Made by a program: the position numbers and the translations under genes. From Mycoplasmatota bacterium (GTDB lineage Bacteria; Bacillota_I; Bacilli_A; Haloplasmatales; Haloplasmataceae), in the NCBI GenBank assembly GCA_018394295.1, contig CP074573.1, forward strand, positions 1 to 64,000: a stretch of 64,000 bases of DNA. The letters run 5' to 3'. The notes under the pieces were generated by a model, which ran no database searches, had not been told where the DNA came from, and was given only the letters and a program-made list of their open reading frames with translations. This document shows, piece after piece, positions 53,986-63,847 of the stretch (positions are counted from its first letter, which is position 1; each line of letters begins with the position of its first letter).

Positions 53986-54327
53986 GTGTTTAATCAACAT
54001 ATGTCTATAATGATGGAGGTGTCAAAAATAAAATATGAATATAAGATCATCGTAAAAGCTTTGTTTAGTAAACTAAGAGGAAAATTAGTAGTAGATATAA
54101 GCAATAACATTATGAGTGGTTATTTTTACTTGTTTAGAAAAAAGCAGATTATCAAAGAAATACATTTAGTGGATAATCACTTTAGATATAATGACTATGT
54201 ATTAACACCAATTGGAAAAATTCCCTATTTGTGTGAAGGTGTAATTGATGAAATGCAAATAAATGGAACTATATCTACCAAGATAAGTAAAATGAAAATT
54301 GAAGGTTATAGAATAAAGGAGAAATAA
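53986..54327 (+). CDS. Small protein upstream of the MMPL exporter, up to 113 aa
   Basis: Soluble and basic, with a beta-rich look (GKLVVDISNNIMSGYFYLFR … IHLVDNHFRYNDYVLTPIGK). The start is uncertain: 53986 is GTG, ATGs at 54001, 54010 and 54013 are in frame, and the only strong site (GGAGGTG, 54015-54021) lies inside the frame and could serve a later non-ATG start. It precedes the exporter gene by 3 bp and is therefore probably co-transcribed with it under the TetR regulator. Family not recognised; an accessory factor is a guess. Confidence 0.6.
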   Translation: MFNQHMSIMMEVSKIKYEYKIIVKALFSKLRGKLVVDISNNIMSGYFYLFRKKQIIKEIHLVDNHFRYNDYVLTPIGKIPYLCEGVIDEMQINGTISTKISKMKIEGYRIKEK

Positions 54328-54330
54328 GTT

Positions 54331-57300
54331 ATGAAGAAATTAGCTGATGGAATTGTTAAAAGCAGATATGTATTGATGTTAATATTTGCTGTTTTAGTTG
54401 GGGTATCAATTATATTAATACCTAAAGTAAAAACAAATTATGATATGACAAAATATTTGGATGAAGATTCAAAAATTGTTGAAGCATATGAAAAAATGGA
54501 AGAAGATTTTGGTAAAAACGGTAGTGCTCAGATAATGATTAATGATATTACTATCGACGAAGCAGAAATTGTTAAACAAAAAATTGAAAAAATCGATGGT
54601 GTTGATACAGTTGTTTTTGATAGCACAAGCGAAAAGAGTTATAAAGATGGAAAAGCATTATTTCAAGTATTTTTAAAGGACGGAGATTTTGATATTGAAG
54701 TTTATGATACTGTTGATGCTATTGAAAAGGCGTTGGATGGATATTCACCATCATATTATGGAGCAGCGGTTGTTTCTAAATATATGAGTGAAGCTGCACA
54801 TGAAGATATGGCTAAAATATTAGCAATTGCGTGTGTTATTGTATTTGCAATTTTACTTCTTACTTCTACATCATGGGTAGATCCAATCATGTTTACAGTA
54901 GTAGTAGCAACTTCTATTTTTATAAATTTAGGGACGAACTATTTCCTTGAAGAAATATCATTTGTTACGGGTTCAATCTGTGCGGTAATGCAGCTTGCAC
55001 TAGCAATGGATTATTCAATTATTTTACTTCAAAAGTTTAATGAAAATGTTAAAAAAGGAATGGATAATAAAAAAGCAATATCTGATGCATTAAAAAGTTG
55101 TTTCTCACCTATTTCAAGTAGTAGTTTAACAACGATTGCTGGTTTAGTAGCATTAATGTTCATGCAGTTTACCATTGGTTTAGATGTTGGAATAGTTCTT
55201 TCAAAAGGAATCGTTATCAGTATACTTACTGTATTTTTGTTAATGCCAGGCGTATTATTATTATTTGCTCCATTAATTGAAAAGACAAGACATAAAAGTA
55301 TTTTCAATGTTATTACAGAAAGAAAAGAAGCTAGCAATAAACATTTAATTGTTAAATTTCAATATAAGACAAGATATATTATCCCAGTTATTTTATTAGT
55401 ATTAATTATTTGTGCTGGTATCTTAACAGCAAATTCTGATTACAGATATTCTCTTGATACTGCAAGAGATAAAAATGCTCAAATAAACGTAGATGATAGA
55501 AAAATAGAAGAGGCCTTTGGTATTCAAAATTCACTAGTTGTTTTAGTTCCAAAGGGTGATCATAATAAAGAAAAAGAAGTTATTGATGTTATTTCAAATT
55601 ATAAAATTAATGGTAAAAATATCATTAATAATAGTCAAGGAATGGTTTCTACTGGATTATATGATGAGTTAACTGCAGCTCAAATCGCAAATGTATTTCA
55701 TGTAAGTGAAGATATTGTAAATTCAGCTTTTCTTGCAATGGATAAAAAAGTGACTGATAAAGTTATAGTAAATGATTTCTTAAATTATATTAGTACAGAA
55801 GAGTATGCCATTGGACTTGCTAATAGTAAGCAAACAGAATTAGATGTAAAATATGAACAATTAAAGCCATACTTTACTAATATTTCAAGTACTGAAATTG
55901 AAGAACAATATTTAATAAATAAAGAAGTTATTCAATTAGTATATCAAGGTTTAGGTAAAGATGTAACAAAAGATAAAATATCTATGTACGAATTTCTAAA
56001 ATATATTAATGAAAATCAATTAATTAATAATATATTCGTTGCTAAGGAAAATACATTAACTGAAAAATATAATTCAATTAATACAGAATTAAATATGGCT
56101 ACAGTTAAAGGTCTTTATTCATTAACTGATGAACAAGTACAAGGTATATTCTTTCAAATAACAGGTGCTGTACCAACAGTTGATACTATCATTTACAATT
56201 ATCAACTCGTACAATATTTTTATAATGGATTGGATCAATTGCCATTTAATGCTGAACAAAAAGCACAGATAATTGGTGCTTATCAACAAATGTTTACTGA
56301 ATTAACTGCAACACAAATAAGTGTTTCCTATCCAGTGTTTAATGATGAAACAATGGGATTGATGTTTAGTGCTTACTCAAAAAATTATGAAACTGATACA
56401 TTACCTGTTTATCAACTAGTCAACTTTATGCATATGAATAACATATTAACTAAATATGGACAACTTGCACAAACAGAAATGGATGGAAAATATGCACAAT
56501 TAGCACCAGCGGGTCTTGAGTTGACAAAAGCTAATATTATAGAAAATTATGGGATTAGTGATGAATTAGTTCAAGATGTATTTACTAAATTAAATGTTAC
56601 TGACAAAGTTAGAACGTATGAACTAGTAGAATATTTATCTCAAAATAATTTAGTTGCAACAACAGGTGTTGAACTTCAAAATATAATTGATGAAAAGTAT
56701 GACCAATCACTGCTTGCTGATAAAATGTTTAATGGAAATCATTATACACGTTTACTATTCAATATGAATTTAGATGTAACTGGTGATGAGGCATTTGAAG
56801 CAATTGAAAAATTAGAAAAAGAAATCAATAAAATATATGATGAAAGTTATATTCTATCAGAAAGTGCTAACTTCTTAGAAATTAAAGATATATTCTCTTC
56901 AGATTCAACAGTAGTTAGTCTCATCTCATTCTTTAGTATTCTATTAATAGTTATGCTTACCTTTAAATCAGTTAGTATTCCGGTTATTTTAACATTAATA
57001 ATCCAAGGATCAATTTGGATAGGGATGTCATTTAGTATCTTAAACGATAACCCAGCCTTCTTTGTAACCTATATGGTAGTAACATGTATTCAAATGGCAG
57101 CAACCGTTGATTATGGAATTCTATATACAAGTAGATATCTAGAGTATAGAGAAACAATGGGTAAACAAGAAAGTGCTAATGAAGCATTAAGAACATCACT
57201 ACCTACTATCATTACTTCAGGAAGTATTCTTGTTATCGCTTCATTTATTGTTGGATTAGTAAGTTCTGTATCTGTAATATCTGACTTAGGATTAATATTA

Positions 57301-57429
57301 AGTAGAGGATGTTTAGTATCAGTAATAGTAGTAATATTTACATTACCACAAATATTATTATTATTTGATAAATTGATTGCTAAAACAACTTTGAAAAAGA
57401 AATTCTATTGTAATACAGAAAAAAATTAA
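54331..57429 (+). CDS. MMPL-family RND exporter, 1032 aa, with a repeat-bearing external loop
   Basis: Typical architecture: TM1 (RYVLMLIFAVLVGVSIILI), a first external loop, TM2-6 with VMQLALAMDYSIILLQKFNE (proton-path Asp) and SSSLTTIAGLVALMFMQF, then TM7. A large second loop (about residues 370-850) is followed by TM8-12 (CIQMAATVDYGILYTSRYLE with the second Asp). The second loop holds about five degenerate 60-70-residue helical repeats of the form LTxxQIxxxFxVxxDxV…YxLVxYL, unusual for MMPL proteins. It probably exports a lipid or drug. AAGGAGAAATAAGTT precedes ATG. TetR-controlled operon. Confidence 0.9.
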   Translation: MKKLADGIVKSRYVLMLIFAVLVGVSIILIPKVKTNYDMTKYLDEDSKIVEAYEKMEEDFGKNGSAQIMINDITIDEAEIVKQKIEKIDGVDTVVFDSTSEKSYKDGKALFQVFLKDGDFDIEVYDTVDAIEKALDGYSPSYYGAAVVSKYMSEAAHEDMAKILAIACVIVFAILLLTSTSWVDPIMFTVVVATSIFINLGTNYFLEEISFVTGSICAVMQLALAMDYSIILLQKFNENVKKGMDNKKAISDALKSCFSPISSSSLTTIAGLVALMFMQFTIGLDVGIVLSKGIVISILTVFLLMPGVLLLFAPLIEKTRHKSIFNVITERKEASNKHLIVKFQYKTRYIIPVILLVLIICAGILTANSDYRYSLDTARDKNAQINVDDRKIEEAFGIQNSLVVLVPKGDHNKEKEVIDVISNYKINGKNIINNSQGMVSTGLYDELTAAQIANVFHVSEDIVNSAFLAMDKKVTDKVIVNDFLNYISTEEYAIGLANSKQTELDVKYEQLKPYFTNISSTEIEEQYLINKEVIQLVYQGLGKDVTKDKISMYEFLKYINENQLINNIFVAKENTLTEKYNSINTELNMATVKGLYSLTDEQVQGIFFQITGAVPTVDTIIYNYQLVQYFYNGLDQLPFNAEQKAQIIGAYQQMFTELTATQISVSYPVFNDETMGLMFSAYSKNYETDTLPVYQLVNFMHMNNILTKYGQLAQTEMDGKYAQLAPAGLELTKANIIENYGISDELVQDVFTKLNVTDKVRTYELVEYLSQNNLVATTGVELQNIIDEKYDQSLLADKMFNGNHYTRLLFNMNLDVTGDEAFEAIEKLEKEINKIYDESYILSESANFLEIKDIFSSDSTVVSLISFFSILLIVMLTFKSVSIPVILTLIIQGSIWIGMSFSILNDNPAFFVTYMVVTCIQMAATVDYGILYTSRYLEYRETMGKQESANEALRTSLPTIITSGSILVIASFIVGLVSSVSVISDLGLILSRGCLVSVIVVIFTLPQILLLFDKLIAKTTLKKKFYCNTEKN

Positions 57430-57483
57430 TATAAATATGTACTGCATTTAGAAAAAAACATTAATTAATAATAACATAAAAAT

Positions 57484-57517
57484 AAAAGGAATATCATTGA
57501 GGTATTCCTTTTATTAC
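57484..57517. terminator. Bidirectional terminator between convergent operons
   Basis: AAAAGGAATA pairs with GTATTCCTTTT, with A and T flanks. Confidence 0.85.
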
Positions 57518-57544
57518 TTTATCTGATTTAGATTAATTAATCAT

Positions 57545-58216
57545 TTAGTTTGACGATACAATGTAATTGTATTCTGGCCTTCCTATATTACCATAATTTT
57601 GTCTAGATGACACATATTTACTGTTTTCTAAATAGTCCATATATTTTTTAATTGTGACGTTACTAATTCCGACTTTAGTAGATATTTCTTTAATTGTCCA
57701 TACTTTTTCTTTTTCTGAATTTAATAAATCTAATATTGTTTTTAGGGTTGTTGTTTGTAGTCCTTTTGGTAAATTATAATCTTCTTTCATTTTACAACAA
57801 ATAACATCTATTCCATTTTGTTCAACTTTTCGATTTTTACTTAAAACATCTGTCTTTTCTAGATATTTATCTAGCGCTTCTTTAAATCTTGAAAATTCAA
57901 AGGGTTTAATTAAATAATCTATTACTCCATATGCAAAAGCTGTTTTAACTTCTTCAACTGTATTAGCAGCTGTAACCATGATTACATCAACAAAACATTT
58001 ATTATTACGTAAGTTTTTTAAAATTTCAAGACCACTTTTTTCTGGAAGGTAGACATCTAGAATAATTAAATTCACTTTTTCTTTATTTAAAATATCAAAA
58101 ATTTCCTTTTCTTTTGTCACACATCCAACTACTTTAAAACCATCTATCATTTCAGTATATCGTTTGTTAATTGATGCTACCATAGGGTCATCTTCTACAA
58201 TTAAAACTTTTTTCAT
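57545..58216 (-). CDS. Response regulator of the CitB/DcuR/MalR class, 223 aa
   Basis: Receiver domain: VLIVEDDPMVASINKRY (acidic pocket), LIILDVYLPEKSG (phospho-Asp), MVTAANTVEEV, YLIKPFEFSRF (Lys). The C-terminal HTH (VWTIKEISTKVGISNVTIKKYMDYL, then GRPEYNYIV) is the CitB-type output domain. It acts with the histidine kinase whose gene overlaps by 4 bp (58213-58216). The probable targets are the dehydrogenase and carrier genes upstream (60.0-62.1 kb). Confidence 0.93.
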   Translation of the reverse strand: MKKVLIVEDDPMVASINKRYTEMIDGFKVVGCVTKEKEIFDILNKEKVNLIILDVYLPEKSGLEILKNLRNNKCFVDVIMVTAANTVEEVKTAFAYGVIDYLIKPFEFSRFKEALDKYLEKTDVLSKNRKVEQNGIDVICCKMKEDYNLPKGLQTTTLKTILDLLNSEKEKVWTIKEISTKVGISNVTIKKYMDYLENSKYVSSRQNYGNIGRPEYNYIVSSN

Positions 58217-59766
58217 ATAATTTCTCCTTTGCCCAGTGTAATAATGAATTTTTTTTGATGTTTGTTTGTTTCAATATGAATTTTTCCATTATATAATTCA
58301 ACCCTAGTCTTAATTAGATGTAATCCAGTTCCTCTATTTTCACCTTTAGATGAGACACCTCTTTCAAATATTTGATCTCTGATTTTGGGGGGGATAGGTG
58401 TGCCATTATCCTCTACTTCTATAATAATTAATTCTTCATTTTCTTTTAAAGATATTTCAACTTTTTTTTCTTGATTAATATTATGATTAAATGATTCATA
58501 AGCATTTTCAATTAAATTTCCAATAACAGTAATTAAATCATTTGAACTAATTAAATTGTGGTTTTGATAAAGAAAAGAATCCTCTGTTATATTAAAAAAA
58601 ATGTGTTTTTCTCTAGATATTAGTTCATAACTAATAAGCATTGCTTTTACATAATAATCATCAATCATTTTAAACTTTTCTGATGTATCATCATCGTTTC
58701 CTTGCATCTCAATAATGTATTTCTTGGTTTCTTCATATTCATTTAACTGAATTAATCCTAAAATAACGTGTAGCTTATTTTTAAACTCATGCACTTTTGC
58801 TCTTAGGGTTTTTATTAATTGATCAACTCCAGTAATTTCTTTAGCGATTTGATTAATTTCGTTCTTATCAATTAAAGTGATAACTGTTCCTAAATATTTA
58901 TTATTTTCAAAAATAGGATTTGAATTCACAAAAAGTCGTTTGTTTAATATAATCATTTCCTTCATTTTGATTTCTTTATGATCCTTTATATAAGGATTTA
59001 GTCTTAATAAAATTATATCTTTAGAAAATGGATCAAATAGCTCATTACATACATTATTTACTTCTACAATTTCATCTTCATGATTTAATGCAATAATGCC
59101 ATTACTTATACTATTAAAAATAACTTCTTTCTCGATATATAACTTGGCAATTTCTTCAGGTTCCTTATTTAATATTTTCTTTTTAATTTTTTTTGAAAAA
59201 GTTAATGAAAAAAAGATAGTAAAGATTATTGATAGTGCTAACAAGGTACTATACAATATTTTTACCCTATTAGTTATTAAATGAATACTATCATAATATT
59301 TTCCGACCATTACAAACCCAACTTGCTCGCCATTATAAAAGATAGGTTCAAATCTTCGATAGGTTAATCCTTGAGACCCTCTCATTAAAGAGTAATAGCC
59401 GACACCTTCTTCTAATACTTGGGCATCATCTGGATTGACAAATGTTTGACCAATTTGACTGATATCTAGATGAGAATACTTTCTCGCTGTCATATCAGCG
59501 ACAACAACTATATCAACATTATCTAAGTTATGAACATACGTCATAACATGATCTTGTATTGTAAAATCATACTCATGATTATGAAGTTTTTCTTGTATGA
59601 ATGGGGTTTGACTAATATTAAATGCAGAATCCTTAAGCGATGCTTTAATTGTTGTATTAATAGATGTTAATTTATCGTATAAAAAAATACCATATGAAAA
59701 CAAAAGAGGAATAAGTGCTATTAGTATAGCATAAAAGACAATCATACGTTGAAATTTACTTTTCAT
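58213..59766 (-). CDS. Sensor histidine kinase of the CitA/DcuS/MalK class, 517 aa
   Basis: TM1 (MIVFYAILIALIPLLFSYGI), an extracytoplasmic Cache-type sensor (about residues 32-170, with MTYVHNLDNVDIVVVADMTA and the conserved YRRFEPIFYNGEQVGFV), TM2 (ILYSTLLALSIIFTIFFSL), a PAS domain (ISNGIIALNHEDEIVEVNNV), the phospho-acceptor His in RAKVHEFKNKLHVILGLIQL and the ATPase NLIENAYESF … VEDNGTPIPPKI … RGTGLHLIKTRVEL. CitA/DcuS-type kinases sense citrate or C4-dicarboxylates, so malate, fumarate or a similar acid is the likely signal. Confidence 0.93.
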   Translation of the reverse strand: MKSKFQRMIVFYAILIALIPLLFSYGIFLYDKLTSINTTIKASLKDSAFNISQTPFIQEKLHNHEYDFTIQDHVMTYVHNLDNVDIVVVADMTARKYSHLDISQIGQTFVNPDDAQVLEEGVGYYSLMRGSQGLTYRRFEPIFYNGEQVGFVMVGKYYDSIHLITNRVKILYSTLLALSIIFTIFFSLTFSKKIKKKILNKEPEEIAKLYIEKEVIFNSISNGIIALNHEDEIVEVNNVCNELFDPFSKDIILLRLNPYIKDHKEIKMKEMIILNKRLFVNSNPIFENNKYLGTVITLIDKNEINQIAKEITGVDQLIKTLRAKVHEFKNKLHVILGLIQLNEYEETKKYIIEMQGNDDDTSEKFKMIDDYYVKAMLISYELISREKHIFFNITEDSFLYQNHNLISSNDLITVIGNLIENAYESFNHNINQEKKVEISLKENEELIIIEVEDNGTPIPPKIRDQIFERGVSSKGENRGTGLHLIKTRVELYNGKIHIETNKHQKKFIITLGKGEII

Positions 59767-59969
59767 AGGATTTCACTTTCTTTCATAAGAAGTTAATTTG
59801 ACCCTCAAAGACCGCTATCCCATATTTATAGAATTTTTCATAATTATTACATAGTCAAGGTCAATTATCTGTCTAGATGTCACAATGATACCTTGCAGAA
59901 ACCATTATATCATATTTTGTGAAAGTATACACGAGCGATTGTTTATTAATTGTTGGTAATTTTTGAATT

Positions 59970-60000
59970 AAAAAAAGTTGCCGCATAGCGACAACTTTTA
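59970..60000 (-). terminator. Terminator of the dehydrogenase gene
   Basis: AAAGTTG and CAACTTT pair around an 11-base loop. Read leftward the minus strand ends in T residues. Confidence 0.75.
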
Positions 60001-60005
60001 ATTTA

Positions 60006-61004
60006 TTAAGCAAGTTGATTTTTTGATTTACCTTCTGTTAAAAACTCATTCATATTTTGGTAAGATATTTCAATCATATTTGTTAAAGCTTGATCTGTGT
60101 AAGAACCTATATGTGGTGTAATTAAAACCTTAGGATACATTTGGACAAGTTCTTCTACAGTTTCATCGGTTACTTTCGTTCCCTTTAAATTTTTGAAGAA
60201 GAAACTAGATTCACCTTCAAATACATCTGTACCAAATCCAGCAAGTTTTCCTGATTTAAGTGCTTTAAGAATAGCTTCATTATCTTGTAATTGCCCTCTA
60301 GCGGTATTAACTAAGATTGCTCCATCTTTCATTTTAGATAAAAAATCATCGTTAATTATATGATAATTTTGATCTTTAAAGAATGGGAGATGAACTGAAA
60401 TAATATCAGATTCTGCAAGCACATCATCCATACTCTTGAAGTCAACTATTTTTTTAGCTTCTTCATTTTGGTACACATCAAATCCTAAAACTTTTGCTCC
60501 TAGGCCATGAAATAATTTAGCAGTTGTGTAACCAATTCTACCTACGCCTAGTACACCAACTGTACAATTTCTTACTTCTTTACTGAACATTTTTGCATCA
60601 ACAGTAAAATCTCTTTCACTGGTCTTTTTAACAGTATAAGCGGTATGACGAAGTAACATCATGGCTAGAGTAACAGCAAGTTCTGAAATAGCATTTGGAG
60701 AGTAAGAAGGTACTCTTGCAACTTTCATTCCTAATTCTTTTGCTGCCTCTAAATCAACATGGTTAAATCCTACTGTTCTTGTAAGAACAATTTTTACACC
60801 TTTTTTAGCTAAGTATTCTAAATTTTTTCTATTTGCTTGACAATTACCTCTAACCATAACCGCAGAGGCATTTTCAACTTTTAATACGCTTTGATCATTG
60901 AGACCACTAGATACAAGTTCTAACTCATATCCAAAGTTATTTAACTTATGAAAATATTCTATTTCAACATCTCTTACACCAAAGCAAACAATTTTTTCTG
61001 ACAT
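60006..61004 (-). CDS. D-2-hydroxyacid dehydrogenase (D-lactate dehydrogenase type), 332 aa
   Basis: NAD-binding GVLGVGRIGYTTAKLFHGLG, catalytic Arg in LVNTARGQLQDNEAIL, Glu in the FGTDVFEGESSFFF loop, and His in LITPHIGSYTDQAL. The start VCFGVRDVEIEYF resembles the D-LDH/HicDH branch. It interconverts a 2-oxoacid and D-2-hydroxyacid with NADH. ATG 61004 has AAGGAGTGGTG upstream; a GTG at 61013 overlaps it. It is 20 bp behind the carrier gene, so the two probably form one operon for uptake or release of a hydroxyacid. Confidence 0.9.
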   Translation of the reverse strand: MSEKIVCFGVRDVEIEYFHKLNNFGYELELVSSGLNDQSVLKVENASAVMVRGNCQANRKNLEYLAKKGVKIVLTRTVGFNHVDLEAAKELGMKVARVPSYSPNAISELAVTLAMMLLRHTAYTVKKTSERDFTVDAKMFSKEVRNCTVGVLGVGRIGYTTAKLFHGLGAKVLGFDVYQNEEAKKIVDFKSMDDVLAESDIISVHLPFFKDQNYHIINDDFLSKMKDGAILVNTARGQLQDNEAILKALKSGKLAGFGTDVFEGESSFFFKNLKGTKVTDETVEELVQMYPKVLITPHIGSYTDQALTNMIEISYQNMNEFLTEGKSKNQLA

Positions 61005-61024
61005 AATCACCACTCCTTAATTAA

Positions 61025-62065
61025 TTAAAAAATATTTGCATTTTTAATAATTTCTAAGATGATGATCCATATTGGCATACAAATTACACTTACTACTGTA
61101 GACAATAAAGAACTATTTGATGTTAAAAGGGCTTCTTTATCAGCACTAATAGCAAACGCTGCTGCAACTGTTGCTGTTGGTGTTGCCATCATTATGATTA
61201 CTGTAGCAACTGCTACGAATGATAGTGGAAGAATTCCTGTAACAGTTAAAAGAATTAACAAAAGAATATTTATTGTTGGAACAGCGATAACTTTCATTAT
61301 ACTGTAATGCCAAGATGCTTTTGATTCTACAGCTTGTTTTAAAGAGATTTCTGCTAATTTTGTACCAATAGCTAACCATGCAAGTGGAGAACATAAACGA
61401 GCAAGATAAACCATTGGTTGATATAACCATGTTGCTGTTTGGTCAATACGAGCAAATGCGTATGAAGCACCATTGACTTTAACTTGAGGTAAATATCCTT
61501 GGAACATCCATACAAAGATACCTAAGAATGTCGCAATAATAATTGGGTTTATAAACATTTTTTTAGCATTTTCTTTACTAATTTGAATACCTGTTAATTT
61601 AATATATCCAAATGAGTATAAGAAGACACGGTAAGCAATATTAAAGATTGAAGCGTACATTACGCCTTCTGCTCCATAGAATGCACCAACAATTGGAATT
61701 CCAAAGAATGTTGTAGAACCAAACACGGTTAACACTTCTAATACTTCTTTCTTGCTTCCTTCGTATTTTACATAAAATAATTTTGAAACAAAAATTAAAA
61801 GAATATAAATGATAAATCCCCAGATTAAAACATTTATTCCGTTTGATAAACTTTCTTTGTTGATATCAACCATAAATGCTTTATAAGCTAAAGCTGGAAT
61901 AGCTACCATTAATACAACTTTACTTAAAATTTTTGATGTTTTTGGATCAAAAATCTCTTTCTTTCTTAAATAGAATCCTAGTAAAATAATTAAAATAGAT
62001 GAAGACACTGCAGCAAGCATTTTTGGATCGCCGAGTGTTTTTACAATAATTTCAGTTATATTCAT
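61025..62065 (-). CDS. AEC-family carrier (malate/lactate permease type), 346 aa
   Basis: Ten predicted helices in two bundles, e.g. MLAAVSSSILIILLGFYLRK, KVVLMVAIPALAYKAF, GSTTFFGIPIVGAFYG (family's first cross-over) and MMATPTATVAAAFAISADKE (second cross-over with the polar TPTA segment). AEC members near malolactic or D-LDH genes carry malate or lactate. ATG 62065 has AAGGATTAAGGAA upstream; a longer frame to 62134 has no such site and would add a non-membrane stretch. It probably serves the dehydrogenase encoded downstream and may be controlled by the CitA/CitB pair. Confidence 0.9.
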   Translation of the reverse strand: MNITEIIVKTLGDPKMLAAVSSSILIILLGFYLRKKEIFDPKTSKILSKVVLMVAIPALAYKAFMVDINKESLSNGINVLIWGFIIYILLIFVSKLFYVKYEGSKKEVLEVLTVFGSTTFFGIPIVGAFYGAEGVMYASIFNIAYRVFLYSFGYIKLTGIQISKENAKKMFINPIIIATFLGIFVWMFQGYLPQVKVNGASYAFARIDQTATWLYQPMVYLARLCSPLAWLAIGTKLAEISLKQAVESKASWHYSIMKVIAVPTINILLLILLTVTGILPLSFVAVATVIIMMATPTATVAAAFAISADKEALLTSNSSLLSTVVSVICMPIWIIILEIIKNANIF

Positions 62066-62160
62066 TTCCTTAATCCTTTCTCTCTTGTGTATTATTTCAC
62101 ACAGTGCGTGCACCAAATATGTTACACAATTCACAAGGAACTGTATAGTTTATTAAATTA

Positions 62161-62190
62161 TTTTAAGAGTTTTTTAAGTTTTTTAAGTTA
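62161..62190 (-). promoter_or_regulatory. TTTTAAG repeats upstream of the carrier operon
   Basis: TTTTAAG occurs at 62161, 62172 and 62181, about one helical turn apart, roughly 100 bp before the carrier's start. Phased AT-rich direct repeats are plausible sites for the CitB-type regulator. Inference only. Confidence 0.4.
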
Positions 62191-62644
62191 ATTAAATTTG
62201 CTCAGTTAAAATACCAAAAGATCTATCATAACAGCTGTAATCATTTTTAGTTTATTAATTAATGTCTATTGTTACAGCTTCATGCAAGTTTGCTTTAAAC
62301 AAACATAATTAGCTTACACATGTTTTAGGAATTATTAATTATGATTATACGTAGGATATAGATTAAATTATTATTAAAATTTAATTCTTAATTCAACTTA
62401 TTATCGAAAAGTATAAAAAAATAAATATAAAATATAAATTAACAATTAAATATTTTATAGACTAAAAAAAGCTAAACAAATTAAATTATTTAGCTAGAAG
62501 ATGAATACTATCTAGAAAGAACAGTTTTGCATATTTTGAGATGACCTCTTTCTTTATTTATATATAAAAAAAGCATTGTCAGTCATGGATTCATATACAA
62601 TTATTGATATAATAATATTATAAATTACAGGAGGGGATGATTTA
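62191..62644. other. Long divergent intergenic region
   Basis: It holds GTTTG…CAAAC near 62287, and AGCTAAA…TTTAGCT at 62469-62493 with an A run to its left, which acts as a terminator for leftward transcription. The promoter-like TTGATATAATAATATTATAAAT near 62600 serves the AraC-type gene. No coding signal or known riboswitch was seen. Confidence 0.4.
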
Positions 62645-63532
62645 ATGAAAGCTATAGACTCTATAAAAAGGGCAATCGATTATATTGAAGAACACTTGAA
62701 AGAAGATATTAAAATTGGTGAGGTTGCTTCAAATTCTTATCTTTCAGTTTTTTATTTTCAAAGGTTATTTCATGAGACGACTGGCTACAGCATAGAGAAA
62801 TATATTAAATTCCGTAGATTAGCACATTCTACAGAATTGCTTCTGAAAGATATACCTATGAAAGAAGTCGCAATAAATAGCGGATTTAAAAGTCCAGAAC
62901 ATTTTTCAAGGGTATTTAAAGAAACTTATAAAATGACACCTAGTGAATATAAAAAAGAAAAGTTTCCATTATTTCATGTGTATAAGCCTGATGTTATCTT
63001 GCAAAATGCTAAATTAAGTTTGGGTGATAGATATATAGCGGATAATATGGTACTAGAAATAAAATTATGTGAGAAAGAAGAAATAAAAATGATAGGCCTA
63101 GACATATTTTGTCCTTTTGGAATAGAGACACCTGGTATAGATAATCCAGGAATTGCTTGGAATAGATTTCATAAAATGAAACATACAATCTTAGATAAAA
63201 CTTGTCCAACCCAAGAATTTGGTATCTCCTATAATCATGGTGAAAAAGGGTTTCATTATCTTGCATCTACAGCTGTCAATCAAATTGAAGATATTCCTAA
63301 AGACATGATTTCATTTATACTACCTAAAGGACTTTATGCTTGTTGTATATATGAAAATGAGAGTTTTGAAGATGGTACTGGACAAAATTTGAAGAGTGCA
63401 ATGGATTATTTCTTTAATTGGTTTAATGAAAACAATTATCGTCCTGCTAATAATTATGCGATAGAATACTATCATGAAGAAGCATTAAAGAAACCTCATA
63501 AAATAGAAATGTGGGTAAATATAAAACGATAA
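62645..63532 (+). CDS. AraC-family regulator with GyrI-like domain, 295 aa
   Basis: N-terminal double HTH: IKIGEVASNSYLSVFYFQRL and MKEVAINSGFKSPEHFSRVF, then FKETYKMTPSEYKK. The C-terminal half (about residues 125-295) is a GyrI-like/SOUL small-molecule domain ending YYHEEALKKPHKIEMWVNIK. It probably senses a drug-like compound. AGGAGGGGATGATTT precedes ATG. The target may be the next gene or itself. Confidence 0.9.
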   Translation: MKAIDSIKRAIDYIEEHLKEDIKIGEVASNSYLSVFYFQRLFHETTGYSIEKYIKFRRLAHSTELLLKDIPMKEVAINSGFKSPEHFSRVFKETYKMTPSEYKKEKFPLFHVYKPDVILQNAKLSLGDRYIADNMVLEIKLCEKEEIKMIGLDIFCPFGIETPGIDNPGIAWNRFHKMKHTILDKTCPTQEFGISYNHGEKGFHYLASTAVNQIEDIPKDMISFILPKGLYACCIYENESFEDGTGQNLKSAMDYFFNWFNENNYRPANNYAIEYYHEEALKKPHKIEMWVNIKR

Positions 63533-63847
63533 AATATTTATTATAACTAGGTTAACTAACCTTTGTACAAAGGTTAATTATGAACAAAAGACAATCCAAT
63601 GGAAGAATTTTTTAACAACTAAGGTAATAGGACAACAATCAATTGGATGTAATTTTTAGAATTCGACAAAAAAAGTCATAATACTACATTTTAATACAAG
63701 AAGTGCAAAATTTTATTAAATCCATTAAATTATTTAAGTAATTAAGACAAATTAAGAGTTGAAATAATAAGAATTATTCATTTATGTAGTAAAGAATGAT
63801 AAAATAAAATTGTAATGTTTATTAAAGAATTAGGGGAGGATATGAAT
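63533..63847. other. Intergenic region with a perfect palindrome
   Basis: TAACCTTTGTACAAAGGTTA at 63557-63576 is a perfect 20-bp palindrome just after the regulator gene, a possible operator. The rest is AT-rich with promoter-like TAAAATAAAATTGTAATG before the next gene. No coding signal. Confidence 0.45.

Noticed and set aside
61059-61430. Plus and minus frames inside the AEC carrier gene
   Set aside because: They are antisense or out-of-frame shadows of strongly conserved membrane-protein coding sequence.
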